This document shows, piece by piece, positions 40,477 through 48,529 of a DNA stretch of 48,989 nt. Source of the DNA: Polycladidibacter hongkongensis (GTDB lineage Bacteria > Pseudomonadota > Alphaproteobacteria > Rhizobiales > Stappiaceae); contig NZ_LLWC01000035.1 of NCBI RefSeq assembly GCF_001561995.1, positions 1 through 48,989 on the forward strand, written 5' to 3'. Each line of letters opens with the position of its first letter. Within the stretch, counting starts at the first letter, position 1. The notes under the pieces were generated by a model. The model ran no database searches. It saw nothing but the letters and a program-made list of their open reading frames with translations, and had not been told where the DNA came from. The position numbers and the translations under genes were made by a program.

Positions 40477-41185
40477 TGGTCTTTTCTTTCACAACCATAT
40501 CTAGAATGCGGATACCAAGAGGGTTTTCGTAGCGCTCGGCCTCGGTTACCTCTGAAGGGCGGGTGGTCATTTCCAAATAAGCAACCAGCTCCCGCGCCTC
40601 GGGCTCCTCATCTGCTAATTTGTCCGTTTGGGTGAAATCGACGGCGTATTGATGCACGCCGTCATAGCTGTCTACATGGCTGGCGCTGTGCACAGTGATC
40701 GAGCGGTTCAGCCCGTCTTTCAGCGCTTCCTTGATGCGTTGTTCATTGTCGTTCAAAAACGAATTGAAGTGGTCCACGTCCGAAAACACCCGCACCTCTT
40801 CAAAGCGTTTGTTCTGGGTCAAACCGTCAATTGCCAGAATGTTGGCGGTGTAGCGGCGGGACATTTGTTCCAAGAACAATTGAAAGCCGTCCACCTCGAC
40901 AGAAATTGGCTCCACCCGATAAATCCGGCTGTCCTTGGGATCTGCCCGTAACAAGGCAATCTCTGTGGTCTTGAGAGGCAACAAGGTGGTAATTGCATAA
41001 ATGGCAACGGTCGCCAGCGCTGTTACAACGATGGAGTAAGCTGTCATTAAACGCAGCACCCACGCGATGCGGCGGTGGTTTGTCAGGCGTGAATACGGGT
41101 CGGCCTCGAACACAGCTTTGTGTGTGTCCTCTTCCAGCACATCAACGCGCTTTTCGTCTGTGGTTTTGGATTTACGCTGCAACAT
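40469..41185 (-). CDS. virB8: VirB8 inner-membrane assembly factor
   Basis: A 238-residue bitopic VirB8 protein: a short cytoplasmic start, one membrane segment (MTAYSIVVTALATVAIYAIT) and a periplasmic NTF2-like domain (VQ-type DGFQLFLEQMSRRYTANILA, later YAVDFTQTD). It is the scaffold linking the inner- and outer-membrane parts. ATG 41185 follows GAGTGGG and overlaps the virB7 end; a TTG at 41197 is possible. Confidence 0.9.
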   Translation of the reverse strand: MLQRKSKTTDEKRVDVLEEDTHKAVFEADPYSRLTNHRRIAWVLRLMTAYSIVVTALATVAIYAITTLLPLKTTEIALLRADPKDSRIYRVEPISVEVDGFQLFLEQMSRRYTANILAIDGLTQNKRFEEVRVFSDVDHFNSFLNDNEQRIKEALKDGLNRSITVHSASHVDSYDGVHQYAVDFTQTDKLADEEPEARELVAYLEMTTRPSEVTEAERYENPLGIRILDMVVKEKTND

Positions 41186-41339
41186 CGACCCACTCAAATG
41201 TTTGTGGCATGTACTCGATTTCTGCGCAGGCGCACGGGCTGCCGCGCATCTCGTCCGTGCCTTCCGGGTCGTAAGGCATTTCGACAGATTTACAGGACGC
41301 CAACAAGGAAAAGCTCATTAGAAATATTAGTTTTTTCAT
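41172..41339 (-). CDS. virB7: VirB7-like lipoprotein
   Basis: A 55-residue lipoprotein found by reading between virB6 and virB8: MKKLIFLMSFSLLASCKSVE, with lipobox LASC, then a short mature part with one CxC (PCACAEIEYMPQ). Size, lipobox and position match VirB7, which anchors the VirB9/VirB10 core in the outer membrane. It starts 5 bp after the virB6 stop and overlaps virB8 by 14 bp. Confidence 0.85.
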   Translation of the reverse strand: MKKLIFLMSFSLLASCKSVEMPYDPEGTDEMRGSPCACAEIEYMPQTFEWVDVAA

Positions 41340-41343
41340 GGAA

Positions 41344-42378
41344 TTACGGTGCCTCGGTCTTTATAATTTCGTTGGGTGATTTCACTTTGGGTTTGCCGCC
41401 TGAAGCTTCCCCAATTTTGCCTGCGATAGCGCCAACAGCCATTTTCCCTGCGCCAAATCCGACAGAAAGTGCTTTTTTCGCAGCCGTCTTACTTGCCATG
41501 GTGCCACCACCAGCAATCGCACCAGCTGCGCTATTGCCTTGGATAGCTGAGGAGAGCATGCCGGAGATATTCACCGCCTCGCTCACAAGAGCCGTGCCGC
41601 ACCACGCCAAAAACAAACTTGCTAAATAGGTCGGGCTGGATATGCCCATGGCTTCACTGGGCGCGGCATTGGGATCTGCCACCAAGAGGCCCTGCATATT
41701 GCTCAGGATGAGGGCAAAGGCTGCTGTAACAAAGCAGACAACAAACATTGAGTTCAGCAACAGCCTTATGGCTGTGGCTAAGGCCTCACGCCCCCACGGG
41801 AATGACGACACCATGACAATAAATGGTGAGAATGAGCAAATAATCGTGACCCGAAACAAGGCCACTACCACCTGCGACACAAAACTAATCATCAACAAAA
41901 AGAATGGAATAGCTAAGGCCAGCGCCCAAAGATAAACAGCCACAGCCCCAAAGACAGTTGAGTCTTTTATGGCAGCGTCCACCATGTAAATGGGGAACAT
42001 CAGACCGTTCTCGACTGCCCCAACCAGCCCAACTATACCACTTGAGGGAGCATTGCCTTGCACCGCTCCCATGATTTGTGCCGCCAAGCTGGATAAGGTT
42101 GTCACCACTGCGCTGAAAACGCTGGAAACCAAGCCTTCTCCAAGCCCTACCATCAACACAAAACCGATGCACACACCCATGAACTCACGGGCCACAGCCG
42201 CCATAGATTGACCGCCCGTGTTGAGTTGCACCCCGCGCACCACGACCCAAATCGCAACAATGGCAATAAAAAAGCTAAGCATAGGCTCGTAAATCAGCCC
42301 CATGACCTGATCGACAACCCCAGAGGAATTGGCCTCATACTCACCAAAGATCGTGCAGGAAATACAGTTGTCACTCAT
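41344..42378 (-). CDS. virB6: VirB6 polytopic membrane protein
   Basis: A 344-residue VirB6/TrbL-type protein with five to seven membrane segments (MLSFFIAIVAIWVVVRGVQL, FMGVCIGFVLMVGLGEGLVS, YLWALALAIPFFLLMISFVS, LLLNSMFVVCFVTAAFALIL) and a glycine/alanine- and lysine-rich C-terminal tail. It forms the inner-membrane channel. It overlaps virB5 by 8 bp. Confidence 0.9.
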   Translation of the reverse strand: MSDNCISCTIFGEYEANSSGVVDQVMGLIYEPMLSFFIAIVAIWVVVRGVQLNTGGQSMAAVAREFMGVCIGFVLMVGLGEGLVSSVFSAVVTTLSSLAAQIMGAVQGNAPSSGIVGLVGAVENGLMFPIYMVDAAIKDSTVFGAVAVYLWALALAIPFFLLMISFVSQVVVALFRVTIICSFSPFIVMVSSFPWGREALATAIRLLLNSMFVVCFVTAAFALILSNMQGLLVADPNAAPSEAMGISSPTYLASLFLAWCGTALVSEAVNISGMLSSAIQGNSAAGAIAGGGTMASKTAAKKALSVGFGAGKMAVGAIAGKIGEASGGKPKVKSPNEIIKTEAP

Positions 42379-43132
42379 CAGCGGCCCCCTCCACTAGGCC
42401 CGCTTCCAAGCCTACGTGTGTATTTAGCGTTGCCGCCGATTGAACCTTGAGAAGCTGGGCAAGCAATTGGTTTGTTTGGGCTTGCTGGGCAAGCTGGGCG
42501 ACATTTACCTCGATCAACACCTGCAGTCTGGCATTGACCGTCTGCGCGCTGGACCCGGCGCTTTTGTATTCCTGCGCGGCTTTTAAAGCTTCAACAGCCG
42601 CTTCCTGCGCACTGTCCGCATGCGCCATACCCTTGGTGGTCGCCTTGCCTATCACCCGCTCACGATTGGCTCTCACCTGCTTTTGTTTGGCGCTTTTTTC
42701 CTGCCAAGAACCCTTGCGCATTTCCTCGGTCGAAAGCGTCAAGCCTTTCTTGTAGGCATCGCCGCGCTGACATATGGAGCCAAGCGATACGTCATCAAAA
42801 TTGACGTTCGGCATCAGACTTTTGTAGTCGGGAACAAGACAATTCATGTCCGACATGATTTGCCCGGACATTTTGGTAAAGTTGACCGAAGGAACGGAGA
42901 TGTTGCCAACCTCACCAATGCTTTCCATGGTCTTGGTCACTTCATCTTGCACACTCTTCAAAGTGTCGAGTTGTTCTTTTGCCGCCTCAACCTGCTTCTT
43001 TAGCTCGGCAAGTTGCAGCTTGGCCTCCGTGAGCCCTTTGATATCAATGACAGTCATTGCGGCATGACCTGCTTGACTGTTTGCCAGCAGACACACCAAA
43101 ACTGATGCGGCTGTTAAATATGCGCGAGCCAT
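42371..43132 (-). CDS. virB5: VirB5 minor pilin
   Basis: A 253-residue VirB5-like protein with a signal peptide (MARAYLTAASVLVCLLANSQ, AGHA-A) and long helices (AKLQLAELKKQVEAAKEQLD; EAAVEALKAAQEYKSAGSSA), the structural pattern of VirB5/TraC, which caps the pilus tip. I prefer ATG 43132; an ATG at 43144 is in frame. It overlaps the virB4 end by 19 bp. Confidence 0.85.
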   Translation of the reverse strand: MARAYLTAASVLVCLLANSQAGHAAMTVIDIKGLTEAKLQLAELKKQVEAAKEQLDTLKSVQDEVTKTMESIGEVGNISVPSVNFTKMSGQIMSDMNCLVPDYKSLMPNVNFDDVSLGSICQRGDAYKKGLTLSTEEMRKGSWQEKSAKQKQVRANRERVIGKATTKGMAHADSAQEAAVEALKAAQEYKSAGSSAQTVNARLQVLIEVNVAQLAQQAQTNQLLAQLLKVQSAATLNTHVGLEAGLVEGAADE

Positions 43133-45468
43133 TCCGCCCCCCATTTTTGTTTGATTGCTTGCAGATCCGCATTGGCGGTTGTGCCGGCCCGATAGAAGCG
43201 CAAGGCATCCGCACCAAGGCCGGAGAGATCCACGTCGATAATTGCGCTTTCATCAAATCCGCTGGACAGATCGCGCTTGACCACCAACACATGCCGTCCC
43301 TTGCCAAGCTGCCGCTCGCCCTTAATGAAGGCGATTTGGTCACCGGTCAGGTTAAACGGCTCCAGACTTTCGGTGCTGGCCTGCGAGTTGGGTAGAAAAA
43401 TCAAAGTCTGCGCGTTTTTGATCATCCCTTGCGCATCCGGGAACGAATACAGCGCTTCAGGATCTTGAAAGGCCAAGCCCACCAATCCATTCAACTTGCG
43501 GTATTCGCGGAACATTTGCAGCACCACAGAGCGGAAGCCGGCGTTTTGCAAAAGATTGGCCGCTTCATCAACAAAGATCGAAAACCCGCCACGATTGGCC
43601 TTGGCAGCTTCAGAAATCGCCGTGGCAATATGAGCCACCAATGCAGGGCCAAGGCTGCTATCTTCCAGCGCCTCGTTCATATTGATGCCAACCAAATGGC
43701 TTTGCTCCAAGAAGCCTCTGATCCGGTCGCGCGGCTCGTTAAACACATGGGCAAACTGCCCCGCATTGCCCTTGGCCGTGGTCACCCAGCGCGCCAGCGC
43801 GGTCTTGATCTCGCTGCGCGCAGGGAACGCCGCATCATAGATATTGCTCAAAGTACGCTCAGGCGGCGTAAGCACGCTTGCCATATCAAGGGCAACCTTG
43901 AGATCATCATCCATGCTTTCGCTGTAGGCATTGCCAAGCATGGCTTTGAGAACCGCCATTGCCCGCAAGGAAGCGGCCTTGTCTTCAAGATCCGTATCCA
44001 GCGGATTGAGCGCCAAATCCTCATAGCCTTGATAGGTGCCGCCCATGGCCTCAATCATGAAACGCGCGCCTTCTTTGGAGTCAAAGATGTAGTTGCGCAC
44101 GCCTGCGAACTTGGAAAGCCCGCCAAGCAGATGCATGATAAGCGTGGATTTACCCGCACCGGTCGGCGCAAATACCAGATAGTTTCCCGCGCTTTGCGGC
44201 TTGTCCGAGACGTGGAACTGGAAGGCGTAGTTTTGTGCGGTCGGGGTTTTAAAAAGCCGCACAGGCCGGTCGCCAAACGGGCTTGAATAAAGCCCCTCCG
44301 GCGAATACTGAAACGGCCAAAGCGTCGCAAGGTTCACATCATAGAGCCGGAGCGGGCGCAAGGCCTTCTCCCGCCCCGGCATTCGGTTAAACCAGCTGAC
44401 CGCCGCCCCGCCGGTTTCCACCGAATAAACTATTCTATTCTTGCTCAAGATCTCCGCCACCGCGTCAATCAGCTCGCTCATTTCCTCTTGCGAGCGGGCG
44501 CGAATGGTGATCTGAAACTGGGTCTCGTAGTAAGTGTTCTTGCGGTTTACAAGATCGTCCTTCAAAGAGTGCAGCTCTTCAAGCACGCTGTCATTGCCGA
44601 AGAAGTTGTTCTCCTGCTCCATGATTTGACGCGTGTAGATCGCAACCGCCCGCTCGTTATTCAATGGGCGGGCATATTGAAACACCTCAAGCTCTCCATG
44701 CAGGGCAAGGATTTGCGCAATGATGTGGCCGCTGGCGACAGTGGACCATAAACGCACACCGATCACCTTGCCGAGCCGCTCATCAGGCGTTGCTGTGTGG
44801 ATCTCGCCCGACTTGTCAAAGCGCAAGTCACAGGCCGGAATTGATGCGCTCACGGCGCGGCTGATCCGTGGCAGATCTTCGCGCAAGTCGCCGCAAACCA
44901 AATAATTGATAAACCGGGTAAGCTGGCAGGGCTCACTGCTGCCTTTAGCCGCGAGCACATCGCGCACCTTGTATTCGGACAAGGCTTGCAGTGCCGACCG
45001 GCAGGCTTTTTCAAGCGCTTTGGGTTTCTTGCTTGAGAACACCAAAAACCACTCAATGCCATAGGCTTTGGAATAGAGTTCCTGCTCCGCCTTGCCGATT
45101 ACCTCCAAGGACGGTGCCGGCCAAGCGGCGGCAAAAGAGGCGTCCCGCTGGCGTTTCACCCCAAACAAGCGCAGGTTCACCCCGTCAGTCACGTTCTGAT
45201 GCAACCAGTTTGCCCGCCGCTGTGACTGGGAGGTTTCCTGCTCAAACGGCATGGTTTCATAGGGCAGGCCTTTGAGTGTCAGGACACGCATTGCACTGCC
45301 GTCTTTCAACAAAACTGTCTTACCGTCCTCGGCAAATTCGTCGAACTCCAGCTCGTGCGCCAACCAATCATGGTCCACGTCACCCAGCACCCAGCTACGC
45401 GATTTTTTGAAAGCCATGGCAGCGCCCAAACCGGCAGCTGCAAATGTTAGTCCTGTACTCACAAACAT
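43114..45468 (-). CDS. virB4: VirB4 ATPase
   Basis: A 784-residue VirB4 ATPase. The N-terminal region carries GSAMRVLTLKGLPYETM; Walker A is LVFAPTGAGKSTLIMHLLGG near residue 435; Walker B is FSIFVDEAANLL. It energises pilus biogenesis at the inner membrane. The start ATG 45468 overlaps the virB3 stop (TAATG). The preceding open frame to 45834 is a shadow of virB3. Confidence 0.93.
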   Translation of the reverse strand: MFVSTGLTFAAAGLGAAMAFKKSRSWVLGDVDHDWLAHELEFDEFAEDGKTVLLKDGSAMRVLTLKGLPYETMPFEQETSQSQRRANWLHQNVTDGVNLRLFGVKRQRDASFAAAWPAPSLEVIGKAEQELYSKAYGIEWFLVFSSKKPKALEKACRSALQALSEYKVRDVLAAKGSSEPCQLTRFINYLVCGDLREDLPRISRAVSASIPACDLRFDKSGEIHTATPDERLGKVIGVRLWSTVASGHIIAQILALHGELEVFQYARPLNNERAVAIYTRQIMEQENNFFGNDSVLEELHSLKDDLVNRKNTYYETQFQITIRARSQEEMSELIDAVAEILSKNRIVYSVETGGAAVSWFNRMPGREKALRPLRLYDVNLATLWPFQYSPEGLYSSPFGDRPVRLFKTPTAQNYAFQFHVSDKPQSAGNYLVFAPTGAGKSTLIMHLLGGLSKFAGVRNYIFDSKEGARFMIEAMGGTYQGYEDLALNPLDTDLEDKAASLRAMAVLKAMLGNAYSESMDDDLKVALDMASVLTPPERTLSNIYDAAFPARSEIKTALARWVTTAKGNAGQFAHVFNEPRDRIRGFLEQSHLVGINMNEALEDSSLGPALVAHIATAISEAAKANRGGFSIFVDEAANLLQNAGFRSVVLQMFREYRKLNGLVGLAFQDPEALYSFPDAQGMIKNAQTLIFLPNSQASTESLEPFNLTGDQIAFIKGERQLGKGRHVLVVKRDLSSGFDESAIIDVDLSGLGADALRFYRAGTTANADLQAIKQKWGAEWLAHI

Positions 45469-45794
45469 TACTTTTTCGCCCGCCGTTTCTTGTCTTTTGT
45501 GGCCGGTAAGCCGGCAACGAGAACGCGCAAGCCCTTGCCACGATAAAAACCGGTTGGAAGGGTCAGCATGGTTTCGCAGTGGGGATCCTGGCGGCGCAGA
45601 TAAATGCTGTAGCCAATGGCAGGGGGTACTGAGACCAGTACCACCCCGAATGCCAGCGCATTGCCACCGATCATCCGAAACACCACCACCTCGACGAACA
45701 CCCCGCAAAACAGCAAAATTGCGAAGAGCGGCGGCATGCCAAAGATGGTTGGCGGTGTTTGTAGATGCGTTAAAACGGTGCTGGAGGCGCGCAT
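45468..45794 (-). CDS. virB3: VirB3 inner-membrane protein
   Basis: A 108-residue VirB3 protein with the family start TPPTIFGMPPLFAILLFCG, two membrane segments (through GVFVEVVVFRM and ALAFGVVLVSVPPAIGYSIY) and a basic C-terminus (TKDKKRRAKK). It works with VirB4. It touches virB2 and virB4 by one-base stop/start overlaps. Confidence 0.88.
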   Translation of the reverse strand: MRASSTVLTHLQTPPTIFGMPPLFAILLFCGVFVEVVVFRMIGGNALAFGVVLVSVPPAIGYSIYLRRQDPHCETMLTLPTGFYRGKGLRVLVAGLPATKDKKRRAKK

Positions 45795-46093
45795 TAGCCA
45801 GCCCCAAGCAGGGAGCGCGCCGCAGCAGGACCAAAGAAGATCAACGCCCCGCCAAACAGAAAGTGAAACAGCCGGCTATAATCAATCCGCCCGTTGAGCA
45901 CCGCCCAGATGCCGTAACCGGCAACACCCACACCAACGACCATGGCCGCCAGATCCACCAAACCGGTTTCCAGATCCTTAAACAAGGACTTGGCAGGGGC
46001 GGCCCAATCGGAGGCCTGCGCATTGGCAACCATCATCAACAGAGCAACATTTGCCCCTGCCGTAATGCTGTTAAATTTATTGAGAAACTTCAT
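45794..46093 (-). CDS. virB2: VirB2 major pilin
   Basis: A 99-residue pilin precursor: signal peptide (MKFLNKFNSITAGANVALLM ... NAQA), then two hydrophobic helices (LVDLAAMVVGVGVAGYGIWA; LFHFLFGGALIFFGPAAARS) with a short basic loop NGRIDYSR, the standard VirB2/TrbC layout. It polymerises into the conjugative pilus. Confidence 0.88.
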   Translation of the reverse strand: MKFLNKFNSITAGANVALLMMVANAQASDWAAPAKSLFKDLETGLVDLAAMVVGVGVAGYGIWAVLNGRIDYSRLFHFLFGGALIFFGPAAARSLLGAG

Positions 46094-46103
46094 AGTCTTG
46101 GCC

Positions 46104-46592
46104 TTACTTCAAGTTTGCAAAAAACAACCCCACCGCGCACAGGTTCAAAAACGTAAGCAGTGATGTTGTGAAGAAATAGAAACGCAGCTTCTGGTGAAGC
46201 GCGCCCAACTGAGTGGCGCTTTGCGTAAGCGCCTGCATGATGCTGTCAGCAGTTGAAGAGGTGAGCTGCTCGCGCAACCGCGCCACCTCTGGAACGATCT
46301 TTTCGTATTCATCGCTCACCGCCTCAGACAGGCATTCAGCCGCATGATCGGTCGCTTTCTGTGAAGCGCACAGCAGGCTTTGTTCAATGCCCTGCACCCC
46401 CTCCAACGTGGCCGCAACCAGCTTTTGGTGATCCTCAAGCGCGGCTTGCGCGATAACCGCGTAAATGGAAATCGGGTCTTCCTGGTCCAGCTTGACGCCG
46501 CATTCGCGCTGCACCAGCTTTTTCAGCTCCGCAGGGGTGCGCACCAATTGTGCAAGGCTGTCGCTATGGTCCTGTTGTTGCGCTTCGCTCAT
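46104..46592 (-). CDS. traM: TraM-like transfer protein
   Basis: A 162-residue protein: an N-terminal soluble helical part (LVRTPAELKKLVQRECGVKL), a coiled coil (EYEKIVPEVARLREQLTSST) and a C-terminal membrane segment (FYFFTTSLLTFLNLCAVGLF). It sits directly after a TraL-like ATPase and a TraK-like protein, the order of traKLM in RP4, where TraM is needed for transfer but poorly understood. Naming rests on order and general shape. Confidence 0.65.
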   Translation of the reverse strand: MSEAQQQDHSDSLAQLVRTPAELKKLVQRECGVKLDQEDPISIYAVIAQAALEDHQKLVAATLEGVQGIEQSLLCASQKATDHAAECLSEAVSDEYEKIVPEVARLREQLTSSTADSIMQALTQSATQLGALHQKLRFYFFTTSLLTFLNLCAVGLFFANLK

Positions 46593-46599
46593 GGGGCAC

Positions 46600-47331
46600 C
46601 TACAGGTTCATCTTGGAAATCTGGGCTTCAAGATCCGCCCACACCGTGCGCAGGCGCTGCTTGCTCATGATCGAGAACGCCTTGTTGTCCTTGGCGCAGG
46701 CTTCCTTGTAGGTCAGCCGCTTGTCGAGCATCTCCTGAATGTCAGGACCAAAGGTATCCTTAGACCAGCGCCGCACCGTCCCCAGCGCGTGGAAGCGCGT
46801 GACATTGCTGGTGTAAAGCGCGCTCTCTAAAAGCGGCGTCCCGTTCAAGACGACCGGCCCTTCAAGCTCGTTCTGCCACAGCACCACCGGCGTTTCTGTG
46901 AAGTTCTCAAGCAGCGCGTTCAAACCGTTGGCGGTATCACGCACCGCCCCACCGCTGGCAACCGGCACGTGGAACATAACCTCCACCCCGTTATCGCGCA
47001 GAAGTTGTAAAACATCGGCTTCCTTGAGATAGGCACACAGCGGCATGAAAGTAGAGCCGCCGGTGTCCATGACAAACACCGTTTCCGCTTCCGCCTCGAT
47101 GAATTTCTCGACGATTTGGTCGAATGCACGCTGGTTGATATTGTGACCATCCTGAATATCAACAGGATTTACATTCAGGCCCTTGTAGCCACTGAACGTC
47201 GGGTTGCCGCTGTCTGCATCAATACAGATGAGGTCTTTTTCTACCCCGGCGAAATACTGGGCAAGACTTGCAGAGATGAAGCTCTTGCCAGCACCGCCCT
47301 TTACCTGAATGACTATATGTACTTGTGACAC
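46600..47331 (-). CDS. traL: TraL-like P-loop ATPase
   Basis: A 243-residue deviant Walker-type ATPase: IVIQVKGGAGKSFISASLAQ holds the nucleotide loop, LICIDADSGNPTFSGYKGL the A' motif and TVFVMDTGGSTF the Walker B region. Size and place between traK and traM match RP4 TraL. It is ParA-like but is not the partition ATPase, which is RepA. It starts at GTG 47331 with AGGAAAG 7 bp upstream. Confidence 0.8.
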   Translation of the reverse strand: MSQVHIVIQVKGGAGKSFISASLAQYFAGVEKDLICIDADSGNPTFSGYKGLNVNPVDIQDGHNINQRAFDQIVEKFIEAEAETVFVMDTGGSTFMPLCAYLKEADVLQLLRDNGVEVMFHVPVASGGAVRDTANGLNALLENFTETPVVLWQNELEGPVVLNGTPLLESALYTSNVTRFHALGTVRRWSKDTFGPDIQEMLDKRLTYKEACAKDNKAFSIMSKQRLRTVWADLEAQISKMNL

Positions 47332-47346
47332 AGCTATACTTTCCTA

Positions 47347-47664
47347 CTAGAACTTACTGGTAAACTTGAAATCACTCGGATGCGTTTGAGGGGGCGTCGA
47401 CGGCGTGCCTTCCACACCTGCGGAAAGGGCTTTCGGCTCGTCGAGAGAGGTCACAGCAACTTGTCTAGCTGTTTGTTCTAACAGCTGTTTTTCCTGACGT
47501 TCTTTCCAAATCCGATAGAATGCCGTCTCAGACATTGTGACGATATTGTTTTTCTTCAACGCCCAGAATGCACGCCGAAGAGTTGGAAATTTTGCGTGAT
47601 ACGTCTCGATCTCGACCAAATTTCGGACGAACTCGGCCTTCGCCTCGCCATGGTTTTTCGCCAT
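47347..47664 (-). CDS. traK: TraK-like oriT-binding protein
   Basis: A 105-residue basic protein, first gene of the transfer operon. EFVRNLVEIETYHAKFPTLR, KNNIVTMSETAFYRIWKERQ and a proline/serine-rich tail resemble RP4 TraK in size and layout. TraK of RP4 binds and wraps oriT DNA beside nic. The array of phased 10-bp repeats upstream is a natural candidate for its target. ATG 47664 follows AAGGAG by 10 bp. Confidence 0.7.
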   Translation of the reverse strand: MAKNHGEAKAEFVRNLVEIETYHAKFPTLRRAFWALKKNNIVTMSETAFYRIWKERQEKQLLEQTARQVAVTSLDEPKALSAGVEGTPSTPPQTHPSDFKFTSKF

Positions 47665-47866
47665 CGCCGCTGCGCTCCTTGATAATAAGTGTTGTTTAGA
47701 TTACCGAGAGTCAGGCATAGTGTGCCCGTTGACTCGCAGGGGGTCCTACGAGAATTACAAAGTGATGGGGCTTAGAATGAACAAGCCACCATCCGCTCTT
47801 AAGATTTTGGGGTTTGCGTAGCCTTACTCCTGATTGCAGTGCGAAGTTATGGTTCGTACTTGCAAA

Positions 47867-47908
47867 GGGACGGGTGCTTTTCACTGCTACATAAAAAGCG
47901 CCTGTCCC
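47867..47908. other. Long hairpin upstream of traK
   Basis: Arms GGGACGGGTGCTTTT (47867-47881) and AAAAGCGCCTGTCCC (47894-47908) pair over 15 positions with two G-T wobbles and a 12-nt loop. It is too far from a T-run to be a simple terminator. It lies within the leader of the transfer operon. Confidence 0.6.
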
Positions 47909-48004
47909 GACCATCTTAAAGCGATGGGTCGCAAGTGGCAGTATATATACCTTGAGTTGAATTACTGGAAAAGCAGAAAACCGCTCAGTTTCTCCAAAAA
48001 ATAA

Positions 48005-48081
48005 ATGCCAATTATCTTAAATATTTAGGCAAATTATGCAGAAGACATAAACACAAGGAAAATCAATGCCAATTTTGGCAT
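48005..48081. promoter_or_regulatory. Operator-like ATGCCAA sites upstream of traK
   Basis: A full inverted repeat ATGCCAA-TT-TTGGCAT lies at 48066-48081 and a matching half site ATGCCAA at 48005-48011, in AT-rich sequence. This looks like the regulated promoter region of the transfer operon. I cannot identify the regulator or a certain -35/-10 pair. Confidence 0.45.
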
Positions 48082-48129
48082 ATACACCCTTAAGCTTGTG
48101 TCTAACTTTTTCCACAATTCCAAATTGCA

Positions 48130-48217
48130 TTGAGCGCCGCAGGTGCGAATAAGCTGACCGCCATTTTGGCGGCAGGGCCTGCCAAGGCAAAAGTGTGCAC
48201 ACTTTTATTACCCTGCC
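48130..48217 (+). other. Probable origin of transfer (oriT) with RP4-like motif and candidate nic
   Basis: TTGAGCGCCGCAGGTGCGAA followed by TAAG (48130-48153) closely matches the RP4 oriT stretch TTGAGCACCGCCAGGTGCGA-ATAAG, as I remember it. About 60 bp further comes TTACCCTGCC (48208-48217), one base from the IncP nic core ATCCTG-C; in RP4 nic lies ~53 bp after the motif. By analogy, cleavage would fall between 48215 and 48216, with the 3' strand running rightward. Between them lie a CCGCC/GGCGG hairpin (48158-48172) and a perfect palindrome AAAAGTGTGCACACTTTT (48189-48206). Confidence 0.6.
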
Positions 48218-48226
48218 ACCGGAGAA

Positions 48227-48336
48227 AATGGGAAATTTCGGGAATGTTCGGGAAAGTTCGGGAAACTTGGAGGGACTTCGGGAATGTTCGGGAAACTTCG
48301 GGAAAGAGCGCAAAACTTCAGGAATCATCGGGAAAA
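48227..48336. repeat. Array of 11 phased 10-bp repeats (TTCGGGAANN) beside nic
   Basis: From 48227 to 48336 the sequence repeats every 10 bp. Six units are TTCGGGAA plus two variable bases (48237, 48247, 48257, 48277, 48287, 48297); others are degenerate. Degenerate units at 48267 and 48307 give a 40-bp superperiod. Two more CGGGAAA units follow at 48362 and 48382. All sites face the same side of the helix. It starts 11 bp after the candidate nic, so it may be a wrapping site for the TraK-like protein. Confidence 0.8.
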
Positions 48337-48414
48337 TGATTCATTTTTGGAGCCGTTCTTACGGGAAAGCTTGAAAATTATCGGGAAACCAATGTGGTCA
48401 AGATAAAAAACAGA

Positions 48415-48438
48415 AAATGCGCCCTGATAGGCGCATTT
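48415..48438. terminator. Hairpin with AT-rich flanks
   Basis: A perfect 9-bp stem AAATGCGCC / GGCGCATTT with a 6-nt loop and A/T-rich flanks on both sides, so it may terminate in either direction. It closes the oriT region on the right. Confidence 0.55.
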
Positions 48439-48489
48439 GTAGCGTCAAAGAAGAGGAAATCAGGCGCTGCGTGCCCCACATCAGCAGGC

Positions 48490-48514
48490 ACAAAAAACCC
48501 CTTACAAGGGGCTT
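48490..48514 (-). terminator. Terminator insulating the transfer operon
   Basis: On the minus strand AGCCCCTTGTAAGGGG is followed by six T. It would stop transcripts coming from the right before they enter oriT and the transfer genes. Confidence 0.75.
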
Positions 48515-48529
48515 AAAATCCATTTGTGC

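Noticed and set aside
46600-47331. Second partition ATPase (ParA)
   Set aside because: It has the ParA-type fold, but its place between TraK- and TraM-like genes fits TraL; the partition pair is repA/repB with parS.
47711-47914. 67-residue open frame upstream of traK
   Set aside because: It is built largely over the long hairpin, lacks a ribosome-binding site and resembles no known family.
48227-48336. CRISPR array
   Set aside because: The repeat step is 10 bp with no spacers and there are no cas genes; it is a phased binding-site array.
48227-48336. Replication iterons
   Set aside because: Units are shorter than usual iterons, the RepC origin is expected near repC, and the array sits beside the oriT motif and traK.
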